DNA from: Serratia silvae
Lineage (GTDB): Bacteria; Pseudomonadota; Gammaproteobacteria; Enterobacterales; Enterobacteriaceae
Assembly (NCBI RefSeq): GCF_023282985.1
Contig: NZ_JAGQDC010000019.1
Span: 1 to 64,000 of the forward strand
Reading direction: 5' to 3'
DNA: 64,000 bases
The position numbers were made by a program, and so were the translations under genes. Position 1 is the stretch's first letter; the number at the start of each line of letters is the position of its first letter. A model generated the notes under the pieces. It ran no database searches and was not told the origin of the DNA. It saw only the letters and a list, made by a program, of their open reading frames with translations. Positions 28,689-37,829 of this stretch are shown one piece after another.

Positions 28689-28969
28689 CAGCGCACCCTC
28701 GTTATGAACGGCGTCGGCTCTTTTGGCAGACCCTTTAACAATGATAGTCCAAGTCGTAATAAATCGTTTGAAATCATCCGTGCTGCATATTGATAACCGC
28801 TTGCGGTAACCTCGCTCAAACTGGTTTTTCGGCCTGTGGTTGCATTCATTCAGGCATTTAACCGGTTCTGTAGAGGAAACTGATGCGTAATAGATGTCCC
28901 CGGAACTATTAGCCTAAAATTTTTAATTAAACAGATTTATATTCCAGGATTGGGAGGTCTTTATTCCAT

Positions 28970-29131
28970 ATGACACAGGTTGTTTTCGCTGATGAAGAGC
29001 CTGTTTTTTCGTCAAAATGCACTTTAACAGCATCTTATCGTTATTTTTTAACCACTATTGCCAAAGACTGGCGCATCAACGATAAAATAATTGTGAATAT
29101 TGTCACGATTAACGAACGAGTTGTTGAGTAG
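28970..29131 (+). CDS. Doubtful 53-residue ORF upstream of dadA
   Basis: An open frame starting MTQVVFADEEPVFSSKCTLT with GGGAGG 12 bases upstream, which is farther than ideal. It has no recognised family. Its 3' part contains the CRP site of dadA, so the frame may be accidental within the dadAX control region. I list it because the ribosome site is fair and the 510-base gap between ycgB and dadA is otherwise empty. Confidence 0.2.
   Translation: MTQVVFADEEPVFSSKCTLTASYRYFLTTIAKDWRINDKIIVNIVTINERVVE
29089..29110. promoter_or_regulatory. CRP-cAMP site upstream of dadA
   Basis: TGTGA-N6-TCACG in a largely symmetric 22-base context (AATTGTGAATATTGTCACGA, then TT), one base from the ideal TGTGA-N6-TCACA. 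It lies about 100 bases before the dadA start. E. coli dadAX is activated by CRP and controlled by Lrp. Confidence 0.75.
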
Positions 29132-29201
29132 TTTTTTCCACTGAGTTAATTTCCTGTTATTGGTGGATTGTGCTTTATCGATCTTTGGGTTGGAGTCAGC
29201 G

Positions 29202-30506
29202 ATGAGAGTGGTTATTTTAGGTAGCGGAGTGGTAGGGGTTGCCAGTGCCTGGTACTTGGCAAAAGCGGGCCATGAGGTGACGGTGATCGATCGTCAACCC
29301 GGGCCAGCCTTGGAAACCAGTGCGGCCAATGCCGGGCAAATATCTCCGGGTTACGCTGCACCTTGGGCAGCACCTGGGGTACCGTTGAAGGCGATTAAAT
29401 GGATGTTCCAGCGTCACGCGCCGTTGGCAGTTCGCCTAGACGGCAGTAGTTTCCAACTGCGCTGGATGTGGCAGATGCTGAAAAACTGCGATACCGCCCA
29501 TTATATGACCAATAAAGGCCGTATGGTGCGTCTGGCGGAATACAGTCGCGACTGTATCAAAGCCCTGCGTCAGGAAACTGGCATCCAGTACGAAGGCCGT
29601 CAAGGTGGCACGCTGCAACTGTTCCGCACCCAGCAGCAGTTTGACAGCGCGGCCAAGGACATTGCCGTGCTGGAGGATGCTGGGGTGCCTTACAAACTGC
29701 TGGAAGCTAGCCAGTTGGCGACCGTCGAACCGGCGTTGTCGCAGGTTGCCCACAAGCTTACAGGTGGTTTACAGCTCCCGAATGATGAAACCGGGGATTG
29801 CCAACTGTTCACCCAGCAGTTGGCCAAGTTGGCGCAGCAGGCCGGAGTCAACTTCCTGTTTAACCGCAACGTAGAACGCTTGCTGGTAGAAGGAGACAAA
29901 ATTACCGGCGTACAGTGTGATGGTGAAATCATTACCGCCGACAGCTATGTTGTGGCGTTCGGCGCCTATTCTACCGCGTTACTGCGCGATCTGGTGTCCA
30001 TTCCGGTTTATCCGTTGAAAGGTTACTCATTAACCATTCCAATCGCCGATGAAGCGGCAGCGCCGTTTTCTACCGTGCTGGACGAAACCTATAAAATTGC
30101 CATCACTCGCTTCGATAAGCGTATCCGCGTGGGCGGTATGGCGGAGATTGTCGGTTTCAATACCCAGTTGGAGCAGAAGCGGCGTGAAACGCTGGAAATG
30201 GTGGTGCGCGATCTGTACCCGAACGGCGGGCGGGTTGAGGAGGCCACATTCTGGACGGGCCTGCGCCCGATGACGCCGGATGGTACGCCGATCGTGGGGC
30301 GCACTCCGCTGAAAAATCTCTATTTAAATACCGGCCATGGCACCTTGGGTTGGACGATGGCCTGCGGCTCCGGGCAGTTGCTGGCCGATCTGATCTCCGG
30401 GATCACCCCGGCTATTGCTTCTGACGATCTGGCGGTGGCACGTTACCGCGCCGATTTTCGGCAGGGGTCTGCTGTTCCCTTGAACGATGTGCACCCGGCA
30501 CGCTGA
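29202..30506 (+). CDS. dadA: D-amino acid dehydrogenase small subunit DadA
   Basis: A membrane-associated FAD enzyme that oxidises D-alanine and other D-amino acids to keto acids and passes electrons to the respiratory chain. The 434 residues begin with the FAD-binding fold [30 protein letters not shown], and the C-terminal FAD region is [45 protein letters not shown] at 29202 is preceded by TTGGAG; the upstream frame to 29160 would add 14 residues. dadX follows after 23 bases, forming the alanine catabolic operon. Confidence 0.96.
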   Translation: MRVVILGSGVVGVASAWYLAKAGHEVTVIDRQPGPALETSAANAGQISPGYAAPWAAPGVPLKAIKWMFQRHAPLAVRLDGSSFQLRWMWQMLKNCDTAHYMTNKGRMVRLAEYSRDCIKALRQETGIQYEGRQGGTLQLFRTQQQFDSAAKDIAVLEDAGVPYKLLEASQLATVEPALSQVAHKLTGGLQLPNDETGDCQLFTQQLAKLAQQAGVNFLFNRNVERLLVEGDKITGVQCDGEIITADSYVVAFGAYSTALLRDLVSIPVYPLKGYSLTIPIADEAAAPFSTVLDETYKIAITRFDKRIRVGGMAEIVGFNTQLEQKRRETLEMVVRDLYPNGGRVEEATFWTGLRPMTPDGTPIVGRTPLKNLYLNTGHGTLGWTMACGSGQLLADLISGITPAIASDDLAVARYRADFRQGSAVPLNDVHPAR

Positions 30507-30529
30507 AACCCAATGTGGTAGGAGATCCC

Positions 30530-31606
30530 ATGCCTCGCCCGATTACCGCTACGCTGCATTTGGCCGCGTTGACCAATAACTTGCAGGTAGTTCGTCGTTT
30601 TGCTCCTTCGGCTAAGATCTGGGCCGTTGTTAAGGCCAACGCTTATGGCCATGGTTTGCAGCACGTCTGGCGCAGCCTGGGCGAGAATAGCGATGGTTTT
30701 GCCTTGCTCGATCTGGCCGAGGCAGTGTTACTACGCGAATCTGGCTGGCAGGGGCCGATTCTGCTGCTGGAGGGTTTTTTCCAGCCCGCAGACCTGATAC
30801 TGATCGATCGTTACCGGTTAACCACGGCGGTGAACAGCGACTGGCAACTACAGGCGATTGCCGAAGCGCGTTTACAGGCCCCGCTTGATGTTTATCTCAA
30901 GTTGAACAGTGGTATGAATCGCCTAGGGTTTGCCCCGGAGCAGTTGCACAGCGCTTGGTTAACCGCAAAGGAGCTGCGTAATATTGGTTCGATAACGCTA
31001 ATGAGCCACTTCGCCACCGCCGACGGTGCTGAAGGCGTAACGGAGCAGATGGCCGTGATTGAACGCGCTACTGCTGCGATTGATCTGCCTCGTTGTCTGG
31101 CCAACTCGGCGGCCACCTTGTGGCACCCGCAGACGCAGGGGGAATGGGTGAGGCCGGGGGTTATCCTTTATGGCGCATCACCCAGCGGCAACTGGCAGGA
31201 CATTGCCGCTACTGGTTTGCAACCGGCGATGACGCTGAGCAGCAAGATCATTGGCATCCAACAGCTGCAAGCGGGAGACCGGGTAGGGTATGGTTGGCGT
31301 TATGCCGCTGGTGGGGCGCAGCGTATCGGCGTAGTAGCCTGTGGTTATGCGGATGGCTATCCTCGCCATGCGCCCACTGGCACCCCAGTCTGGGTGGACG
31401 GTGTTCTGACGCATACGGTAGGTTCGGTTTCCATGGATATGATGACGGTGGATTTGACGCCGTGCCCGCAGGCAACCATTGGTACTGACGTCGAACTGTG
31501 GGGGAGGAAACTGCCCGTCGATAATGTGGCTGCCGCAGCCGGAACTTTGGGCTACGAGCTGCTGACAGCCTTGGCGGCACGGGTGCCTATTGTTATTGAG
31601 AAATAG
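30530..31606 (+). CDS. dadX: Catabolic alanine racemase DadX
   Basis: Interconverts L- and D-alanine with pyridoxal phosphate, feeding DadA. The PLP lysine is in [10 protein letters not shown] (about residue 34) and the opposing tyrosine in VGYGWRYAA (about 254), with SMDMMTVDL and [11 protein letters not shown] typical of the family. The 358 residues start [11 protein letters not shown] with TAGGAG upstream. Its stop is only two bases from the end of the convergent MFS gene, with no terminator between. Confidence 0.96.
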   Translation: MPRPITATLHLAALTNNLQVVRRFAPSAKIWAVVKANAYGHGLQHVWRSLGENSDGFALLDLAEAVLLRESGWQGPILLLEGFFQPADLILIDRYRLTTAVNSDWQLQAIAEARLQAPLDVYLKLNSGMNRLGFAPEQLHSAWLTAKELRNIGSITLMSHFATADGAEGVTEQMAVIERATAAIDLPRCLANSAATLWHPQTQGEWVRPGVILYGASPSGNWQDIAATGLQPAMTLSSKIIGIQQLQAGDRVGYGWRYAAGGAQRIGVVACGYADGYPRHAPTGTPVWVDGVLTHTVGSVSMDMMTVDLTPCPQATIGTDVELWGRKLPVDNVAAAAGTLGYELLTALAARVPIVIEK

Positions 31607-31608
31607 CG

Positions 31609-32802
31609 TCAGGCGATCTTCTTCAACTGCCCTTTGATTTGCTTGCTGCGCTGCCGTGCGTGTAGCGCCAGCAGGCAACCTGCCAGCATCACTAACGCCA
31701 GCGACAGTTTCGGCTGCAGCGGCAACGCCATCGCGATCAGGCCCAGCGCGGCACCTCCGGCCATCTGAATAAAGCCCACCAGTGCTGAAGCCACACCAGC
31801 TTCGTTAGAGTAAGGCTCCAACGCGTAGCTGGTTGACGGCCCCATGACAAAAGCCAATCCGGCGCAGGCACAGGCCACGGGCAGGATATACGCCAACCAA
31901 TGGCTTTGTGCAGCTTCCCCCAGCAGTGCCACGCCCAACACTAAAGCGAGACAGCCTAACCCCATCAGTATGCTGCCGGTCGCCAGGCAGAAAGGGCGGC
32001 CAATCTTGTGAATGATGCGGTTGGCGACAAAACTGACCAGCATGATCCAGAAACCGTTGGCACCAAAAACCAAAGAGAACTGCAGCGGTGATAGCCCGGC
32101 GGTGCCCATCAGCACATTAGGTGCCAATGAGACATAGGTCAGCGCCATCCCCATCGCCCCGGCATTAACTATGGCGAAGGAAATAAAGCGGCGATCGCCA
32201 AGAATGCGCAGATACTGCCGTACCGGTAGCCCTTTGACGGCTAGGGTAGTCGCGGGGCGGGTTTCTGGCAGGAAGAAGATAACCAGCAATAACACCACCG
32301 TGGCATAACCGACCAGGAACCAGAATGGGGCACGCCAACCGAAGGCTTCTGCCAGCAAGCCACCAAGCAGCGGGGCCAGTGCAGGAATGATATTCAGCGT
32401 GCCATTGAGGAAACCGAAAGCGCGTGCGGCATCATCGCCATTCATGCGATCACGTACGCCACTGAATGCTACGACAGCGGTACAGCAAACGGCCACGCCT
32501 TGCATCAGGCGCGAAGCGACAAAGATTTCCGCCGTTGTTGCCAGCGCGGCCATGGCTGCGCCCACCATATAAATCAGGATCCCGGCGATAGCCACCGGCT
32601 TACGACCGTAATTATCCACCAGCGGACCGGCGATCACCTGGCCAAGACCCAACACCAGAATAAACAGCGAAATGGTGGATTGGATCAAGGCTTCGCTGCT
32701 GTTAAGGCCTAGGGCAATGGCAGGAATGGTGGGCAGGTAGAGATCGATTCCCAGAGGGCCGAGCAACACCAGGCTAAGCAGGAGAAAGAGAAATTTTTGC
32801 AT
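31609..32802 (-). CDS. Bcr/CflA-type MFS drug exporter
   Basis: A 397-residue inner-membrane transporter with twelve hydrophobic segments. DHA1 family motifs are visible: VDNYGRKPVAIAGI (motif A, about 60) and FGFLNGTLNIIPALAPLLGGLL, with RDRMNGDDAARAF between, as in Bcr, CflA and MdtL proteins that export bicyclomycin, chloramphenicol and similar compounds with protons. The substrate cannot be predicted. ATG at 32802 (MQKFLFLLLSLVLL) has no clear ribosome site, and an in-frame TTG at 32829 is the alternative. It is convergent with dadX. Confidence 0.85.
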   Translation of the reverse strand: MQKFLFLLLSLVLLGPLGIDLYLPTIPAIALGLNSSEALIQSTISLFILVLGLGQVIAGPLVDNYGRKPVAIAGILIYMVGAAMAALATTAEIFVASRLMQGVAVCCTAVVAFSGVRDRMNGDDAARAFGFLNGTLNIIPALAPLLGGLLAEAFGWRAPFWFLVGYATVVLLLVIFFLPETRPATTLAVKGLPVRQYLRILGDRRFISFAIVNAGAMGMALTYVSLAPNVLMGTAGLSPLQFSLVFGANGFWIMLVSFVANRIIHKIGRPFCLATGSILMGLGCLALVLGVALLGEAAQSHWLAYILPVACACAGLAFVMGPSTSYALEPYSNEAGVASALVGFIQMAGGAALGLIAMALPLQPKLSLALVMLAGCLLALHARQRSKQIKGQLKKIA

Positions 32803-32924
32803 AACAAAAATGGCACATCCGAATGACAAAGAGGACTAGAGTAGAGATCCCAACCGCAAATGGGAAGCGATAACGTATTGATGGCAGAAAGGAAACCGTT
32901 TGCGCCGGCTTTTCCCTGGTGTGA

Positions 32925-33485
32925 TCATTTTGCCGAGGGCTGGCGGTAATAAAGTGCCGAAATGGTATCAGCAACGTAGCGTGCCTGGTGTTTGGCATCA
33001 TCCAGCGCCCGGTGTGGTGTGCCTTCAAAGGGACGCTGTTTCTTGGGATTGAAACCATGCAACTCAGCCAGCGTAATGATAGTGCGGGCGTCTTGGGTAT
33101 CCCAGAACTTCCAGGGGCAAGGCATTGCCAACTGGTGGTAGGCATGTTCTAGGATCGAGCAGTCAAACTCTTTGCCATTGCCCCAGACTTTTACCGTGTC
33201 GGTGCTGTGCATGTGAATAAAACGACTTAGATTGGTCAATACCCGCTTGAGACTTTCGCTGCCTCCGAAGGCCAGTTTACGAGCTTCGTCTGACTGTTTT
33301 GCCCACCAGGCCACGGTATCCAGACTGATTGTCCGGCCCGGTTGTTCCTGCTGGCTGTTCACTGCCGCTTCAAATTCTGCCCCTAACTCACCGGTTTTGG
33401 GGTTAAAAAACACGCCGGCAACCACCAGGATCACCGCGCTTGGGGTAATATCCAACGTTTCAATATCTAGCATCAAATGGTTCAT
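32925..33485 (-). CDS. DEDDh 3'-5' exonuclease (RNase T/DexA-like)
   Basis: A 186-residue nuclease. The acidic residues of the DEDD family are visible: Asp7 and Glu9 in LMLDIETLD, an aspartate in WGNGKEFDCSIL (about 108), and HRALDDAKHQARYV (about 159-164) with the DEDDh histidine. It resembles phage-type exonucleases such as T4 DexA and the short stand-alone exoribonucleases of the Rv2179c type, rather than RNase T or the DnaQ proofreading subunit. The start at 33485 has CTGGAG nine bases upstream. Phage ancestry is likely but no phage genes adjoin it. Confidence 0.8.
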   Translation of the reverse strand: MNHLMLDIETLDITPSAVILVVAGVFFNPKTGELGAEFEAAVNSQQEQPGRTISLDTVAWWAKQSDEARKLAFGGSESLKRVLTNLSRFIHMHSTDTVKVWGNGKEFDCSILEHAYHQLAMPCPWKFWDTQDARTIITLAELHGFNPKKQRPFEGTPHRALDDAKHQARYVADTISALYYRQPSAK

Positions 33486-33620
33486 GGGGTCTCCAGGCTG
33501 AACAAGCTCGTGATGGTACTGCATACAGTCTGGCAGAATATCCAGTTACTTTGAAATAGGCGAAAATGGTCTGTTCACGGTATGATGACTTTAGTCATGT
33601 TGCAGAGTTGGTAGCTAGCG

Positions 33621-33803
33621 TTGAGAACACTTATTTTTATTCTATGTATGATCGGCTATCTGCTGGTATTAGGTTATTTTGGCGTTTACGTTACCGATAA
33701 AATCTGCGAAAACGCCCAAAACTTAAGTAAAATCTGCCGCATGGTGGATATCTCTGAACCTCACATCCCGCAGTCACCCTTCACCCCTGATAGTCGCGGG
33801 TGA
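33621..33803 (+). CDS. Possible 60-residue membrane-anchored protein
   Basis: TTG start followed by RTLIFILCMIGYLLVLGYFGVYV, one hydrophobic span, then a polar tail with two cysteines (KICENAQNLSKICRM) and a proline-rich end. It could be a signal-anchored small protein. No convincing ribosome site precedes the TTG, and I know no homologue. Confidence 0.35.
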   Translation: MRTLIFILCMIGYLLVLGYFGVYVTDKICENAQNLSKICRMVDISEPHIPQSPFTPDSRG

Positions 33804-33866
33804 GTAATGGCGTCAATATTGCCGCTATCCCGATTAACACGGTCCATTGGCGCCAACCAAATCGCG

Positions 33867-34181
33867 TCAACCATCCCTGTTGCCCATTGGTACGGCGGCG
33901 GAGAACTCAGCGTGCAGAATATTGGCGTAATATAGGCGCATGATCATAAAGTAGATCAGCAATACCCAACTGAACCCTCTTCGTTTCTTCAGGATCTGGC
34001 TGAGCAGAAAAGCGATAAACAGGCTATGAGCGTAGAAAACTAACGGCGCTTCAAAGGGATGACTGTACACCGCCAGATAGAGATTAAATATCAGTAACGC
34101 ATACACCGTATAAATATACCAGCCATAGACCACTTTCAGTCTTCTGGAGGGGGCTGAGATGGGATTTGATGTTTGAGTCAT
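33867..34181 (-). CDS. Small integral membrane protein, unrecognised
   Basis: A 104-residue protein with about three hydrophobic spans (WYIYTVYALLIFNLYLAVY, FYAHSLFIAFLLSQIL and FSWVLLIYFMIMRLYY) and a charged KKRRG loop. The start MTQTSNPIS is supported by AGGAGAGCGC directly upstream, better than the in-frame codon at 34202. No family is recognised. It is divergent from the ferrioxamine receptor gene. Confidence 0.6.
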   Translation of the reverse strand: MTQTSNPISAPSRRLKVVYGWYIYTVYALLIFNLYLAVYSHPFEAPLVFYAHSLFIAFLLSQILKKRRGFSWVLLIYFMIMRLYYANILHAEFSAAVPMGNRDG

Positions 34182-34367
34182 GCGCTCTCCTAGAGTTAAC
34201 AAGACTTATAGCATTTAACGGCCAAATGAAAACCAAACAGCTCAGCAGCATAACATGCTGAGAAAAAGGTTTTTCTCCATGATGACGTACCGTTCACAAG
34301 CCAATAAACCCGCCTGAAACACCATTCACCAGAGTGCATTTTGCTACTTGAATTCATTGATGATAAA

Positions 34368-34386
34368 GATAATAATTATCATTGTC
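34368..34386. promoter_or_regulatory. Fur box upstream of foxA
   Basis: GATAATAATTATCATTGTC matches 16 of 19 bases of the Fur consensus GATAATGATAATCATTATC. It lies 120 bases before the receptor start, as expected for iron-repressed siderophore uptake. Confidence 0.85.
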
Positions 34387-34506
34387 ATTAGTATTTGTTA
34401 TCTAACAACATCAGAGCACCGTGACCTCTGTACGCCAAACTGGCCAGCGTTGCCGGCGCGGTAAGTTTTCGGTGCAATTTCAATAGATCCCATGGGGAAT
34501 ACAGGT

Positions 34507-36624
34507 ATGCCTGCGTTTTTTCCTGCCAGTCGTTCTTATCTTTACTGCTCGTTAGCGATTTTCCTGCCACTGACCTCTTTTGCTGAAGATACCCTCGTGG
34601 TAACGGCCAAACCCGCCGATACGGCGGAAACGGCGACGCATGGCTATGAGGCCAGCACCAGCCAGGGGGCCACTAAAACGGATCGGCCCCTGGTGCTCAC
34701 CGCGCAATCCGTCTCCGTAGTAACACGCCAACAGATGAGCGACCAAGGGGCTTTGACAGTTAACGATGCGCTGAAATATACCCCAGGCGTATTCACTAAC
34801 TTCTCTGGTGGTGCGACGCGTTACGATACTATCGCTCTGCGCGGTTTCCACGGTGGCGACGTCAATAACACCTTCCTGAACGGCCTGCGCCTGCTTAGCG
34901 ACGGTGGCAGTTATAACGCTTTGCAGATCGACCCCTGGTTTCTTGAACGTATTGATGTGATTAAAGGCCCGTCTTCCGTGATGTACGGGCAAAGCATTCC
35001 TGGCGGATTGGTGGCGATGACTACCAAGCGGCCACAGTTTGCCAGTGAAAACCACGTGAATGTGATGGCCGGTAACAACAATACCAAAGGCGGCGCGTTT
35101 GATTTGACGGGGGCATTGAACGAGCAGTGGGCATACCGTTTGACCGGTATTACCCGCACCAGCGACACCATGTATGACCATCAGCGTGAAGAGCGCTATG
35201 CAATTGCGCCTTCGCTGCTGTGGCAACCGGACGAGAATACCTCTTTGCTGTTGCAGGCCAATCTGCAAAAAGACCCTTCCGGTGGCTACCACAGCGCGGT
35301 ACCGGCAGACGGCAGCATTTACACCAGTAGTGGGGACAAGCTGGGCCGCGGATTCTTTGACGGAGAAAGCAGCCGCAATGTGTTCAAACGTTGGCAGCAA
35401 ATCTACAGTTATGATTTCTCGCATAGTTTTAACGACGTCTGGTCGTTCCGCCAAAATGCCAGCTACACCCATTCCAACGTAGAATTGGAGCAGGCGTATC
35501 AGATTGGTTGGAATGCCGATCGTAGCGAGTTGAATCGCTGGTACAGCGGCTCCAATACGTCATTGGATGCTTATGCTGTAGATAACCAACTGGCGGCGGA
35601 GTTCGCTACTGGCGCGTTGGAACATAAGGTGATGCTGGGTCTGGACTACCAGCGCTTTACCAATAACCTGTGGGAAGAATCCGGTTCGGCCACGCCGTTG
35701 AACCCGTTCACCGGCGTTTCCGGTGGGCCAGATGTTACCATCCTCAGCCATACCGATTCTAAACGGCGTTATGAGCAGACTGGCGTCTATCTGCAGGATG
35801 AAGTCAGCCTCTACAACTGGTATCTCAATCTTTCCGGGCGTGTTGACCGCTTGGAAACCAAGAATACCGTACTGAATACCGACTCTACCGATGCTCGTAC
35901 TGATGACCACTTCACGAGCCGAGCTTCGTTGCTGTATCACTTTGACAGCGGTTTTTCGCCGTACATGAGTTACAGCTCGGCAGTTACGCCAGCGGTCTTG
36001 GCCGATAAAGAGGGCCATCTGCTCAAGCCGACCACCAGTGAGCAATATGAGGCCGGGCTGAAATATCAGCCTCCTGGCAGCAGTTCGATCTACAGCATTG
36101 CCCTCTACGATTTGACGCAGAACGACGTAGCCAACCGCGTGGTGAAGGACAGCTATTATGTGCCTGCCGGTAAGGTTCATTCACAAGGGATTGAGTTAGA
36201 GGCCCGAAGCCAGGTCAGTGAGCGTCTGAACGTCATTGCCGGTTACAGTTATAACAAAGTGAAGTTCAAAGACGCCGTTGACGGTAACGATGGCAATACG
36301 CCATATCTGGCACCTAATCAGATGGCCTCTCTATGGGGACAGTACAGTGCAGGTCTGGGCGTCAACCTGGGAGCCGGCGTGCGTTATATTGGCAAACAGT
36401 GGGCGGATAATGAGAATACCCTGCGTATTCCTTCGGTAACGCTGTTGGATGCCTCGGTGCGCATGGATCTGGACAGCGTAAAACCGTCGTTAAAAGGGGC
36501 TTATGTACAGCTCAACGCCAATAACCTGACGGACCGGGAATATGTTGCTGGCTGTTACGGCACCGGCTATTGCTACTGGGGGGCAGGGCGTTCCGTTGTT
36601 GCTACCGTGGGGTATGATTTTTAA
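34507..36624 (+). CDS. foxA: TonB-dependent ferrioxamine receptor FoxA
   Basis: An outer-membrane barrel that imports ferrioxamine-type hydroxamate siderophores with energy from TonB. The protein closely follows Yersinia enterocolitica FoxA: RQQMxDQ...VNxALxYTPGVFT(G/N)FSGGATRYDT(I/V)ALRGFHGGDVNN, YDHQREERYAIAPSLLWQPDENTSLLL and the final ATVGYDF. A signal peptide ends SFA-ED, followed by the TonB box DTLVVTA and a plug domain to about residue 170, then the barrel ending in F. ATG at 34507 has GGGA upstream; ATG at 34492 would add five residues. No siderophore synthesis genes are near, so it probably takes up xenosiderophores. Confidence 0.9.
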   Translation: MPAFFPASRSYLYCSLAIFLPLTSFAEDTLVVTAKPADTAETATHGYEASTSQGATKTDRPLVLTAQSVSVVTRQQMSDQGALTVNDALKYTPGVFTNFSGGATRYDTIALRGFHGGDVNNTFLNGLRLLSDGGSYNALQIDPWFLERIDVIKGPSSVMYGQSIPGGLVAMTTKRPQFASENHVNVMAGNNNTKGGAFDLTGALNEQWAYRLTGITRTSDTMYDHQREERYAIAPSLLWQPDENTSLLLQANLQKDPSGGYHSAVPADGSIYTSSGDKLGRGFFDGESSRNVFKRWQQIYSYDFSHSFNDVWSFRQNASYTHSNVELEQAYQIGWNADRSELNRWYSGSNTSLDAYAVDNQLAAEFATGALEHKVMLGLDYQRFTNNLWEESGSATPLNPFTGVSGGPDVTILSHTDSKRRYEQTGVYLQDEVSLYNWYLNLSGRVDRLETKNTVLNTDSTDARTDDHFTSRASLLYHFDSGFSPYMSYSSAVTPAVLADKEGHLLKPTTSEQYEAGLKYQPPGSSSIYSIALYDLTQNDVANRVVKDSYYVPAGKVHSQGIELEARSQVSERLNVIAGYSYNKVKFKDAVDGNDGNTPYLAPNQMASLWGQYSAGLGVNLGAGVRYIGKQWADNENTLRIPSVTLLDASVRMDLDSVKPSLKGAYVQLNANNLTDREYVAGCYGTGYCYWGAGRSVVATVGYDF

Positions 36625-36637
36625 CCGTTAACCTGTA

Positions 36638-36666
36638 CTCATCCCGCTGAACGTTGGCGGGATGAG
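36638..36666. terminator. Hairpin between foxA and the OrtT-like gene
   Basis: CTCATCCCGC at 36638-36647 pairs with GCGGGATGAG at 36657-36666. It lies between the convergent ends of foxA and the small toxin gene and probably ends both, though it lacks T runs. Confidence 0.6.
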
Positions 36667-36669
36667 ACG

Positions 36670-36846
36670 CTAAAACAGCGAAAATAACAGCACTACGGGC
36701 AGGCTGAGTGGCCAGGTCAGGCCGATGATCAACGCGCTAAGTAGGCGAATAGTGAGGGTGTCGCGGCTGACCAGAAAAGTGAAAATCATCGAAACCAACA
36801 GGCCAATAAAATAAACGTATTGCGTGACTACCCACAGCGATGACAT
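36670..36846 (-). CDS. OrtT/GhoT-family small membrane toxin
   Basis: A 58-residue protein with two membrane spans: MSSLWVVTQYVYFIGLLVSM, then IFTFLVSRD, then a second half RLLSALIIGLTWPLSLPVVL ending LFSLF. The second half matches E. coli GhoT (RLLSAFLVGITWPMSLPVALLFSLF) and OrtT almost residue for residue. These proteins lyse or depolarise the membrane; GhoT is paired with the mRNA-cleaving antitoxin GhoS, whereas OrtT is an orphan linked to stringent stress. No GhoS-like gene lies upstream, where the cold-shock leader begins instead, so the orphan OrtT type fits better. The ribosome site is weak (CGGGA). Family call is firm; OrtT versus GhoT is inference from context. Confidence 0.85.
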   Translation of the reverse strand: MSSLWVVTQYVYFIGLLVSMIFTFLVSRDTLTIRLLSALIIGLTWPLSLPVVLLFSLF

Positions 36847-37032
36847 GAAAACGATCCCGGTAATTTTTGCCGCTTATTCTAGGCGCCTCCCCGCAAGTAA
36901 TCAATGTGTTAACGCGCCGTGAAAAGGTTGAAAGCGCGGTTTGTCGCAGTGGTGAAATAGCACCTTATCGAAATTAATTATAAATAGCCCTTGCTAATAA
37001 CTCTGGGTTATGAGTAAATGGCGTCATCGGTT

Positions 37033-37043
37033 TGAAGTACAGA
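37033..37043 (+). promoter_or_regulatory. Cold box in the 5' leader of the cold-shock gene
   Basis: TGAAGTACAGA matches 10 of 11 bases of the cspA-type cold box TGACGTACAGA and lies about 160 bases before the start codon, where the transcript of E. coli cspA begins. It implies a long leader mRNA that folds differently at low temperature. Confidence 0.7.
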
Positions 37044-37204
37044 CCTTATGAAAGCAGTTTTAGTAAAGTAGTTCTCAGTATTAGCGATATCCGACAGATA
37101 CCTCTTCTTCCGCGAATTCCCTTCTAGTGCCCCCATAAGTTTCCACTGAATTACAGACCTCATTCGCCATTATGGCGGCCAAAAAAACAACGAAGGAAGT
37201 ATCT

Positions 37205-37417
37205 ATGTCTAATAAAATGACTGGTTTAGTAAAATGGTTTGACGCTGGTAAAGGTTTTGGTTTCATTTCTCCTGCAGATGGCAGCAAAGACGTGTTCGTG
37301 CACTTCTCTGCAATCCAGGGTAATGATTACAAAACGCTTGATGAAGGCCAGCAGGTTGAATTCAGCATCGAAAATGGCGCCAAAGGCCCATCAGCGGTTA
37401 ACGTTACAGCAATGTAA
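37205..37417 (+). CDS. CspA-family cold-shock RNA chaperone
   Basis: A 70-residue single cold-shock domain that melts RNA structures. Both RNA-binding motifs are present: KGFGFISP (RNP1) and VFVHFSA (RNP2), and the whole resembles CspA/CspB ([25 protein letters not shown]). The start has GAAGGAAG upstream; ATG at 37172 is inside the leader. The cold box and a long leader suggest cold-induced expression rather than the constitutive CspC/CspE pattern. The exact paralogue cannot be fixed. Confidence 0.93.
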   Translation: MSNKMTGLVKWFDAGKGFGFISPADGSKDVFVHFSAIQGNDYKTLDEGQQVEFSIENGAKGPSAVNVTAM

Positions 37418-37687
37418 TGTGACTCGGTAGTGTGGTTGAAACTTGCAATAGCGATGATGGTGTAGACCGGAGCAGACAAGCGATAATTACACTACCACAT
37501 CAATCCCGGCCTGGTGCCGGGGTTGAATATATCCTCTTTGCAACGAGGGTAGACAGAAAAGCCCATTTTCCCAAAATTTGCTTTTCTGTTGTGAAAGGGC
37601 CGTGCTTAGGCCGTGCAATGCTGGAGTGTTCGATGGACGCTTGCGCCGCACCATGACAGCCGGGAAAGCGACCGGCACTACTTTTAA
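37418..37687. other. Downstream region of the cold-shock gene
   Basis: No convincing gene. A hairpin CCCGGC/GCCGGG at about 37506-37520 may end the csp transcript. The bases up to the terminator at 37688-37713 could encode a small RNA, but no promoter is clear. Confidence 0.35.
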
Positions 37688-37713
37688 CCCTGGCGTTTAC
37701 GCCGGGGTTTTTT
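37688..37713 (+). terminator. Rho-independent terminator
   Basis: CCCTGGCG pairs with CGCCGGGG (one G-T pair) around a TTTA loop and is followed by six T. It closes the csp region before the fasciclin operon. Confidence 0.85.
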
Positions 37714-37753
37714 ACATCCATTTTCCCCGCTTGAAAAATATTTTCTGATTACT

Positions 37754-37782
37754 GCATCCAATATTCTCGTTCACTACGTATA
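37754..37782 (+). promoter_or_regulatory. Candidate ECF-sigma promoter of the fasciclin operon
   Basis: GCATCC at 37754-37759 and CGTATA at 37777-37782 are 17 bases apart, 47 bases before the fasciclin start. The -35 resembles the CCATCC of mycobacterial SigK promoters and CGTxT-like -10 elements are usual for ECF factors. This is inference from pattern only. Confidence 0.4.
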
Positions 37783-37829
37783 TGGCTATGTGAGGACATC
37801 TTCCCACATCACCCTTCGAGGATATGATC

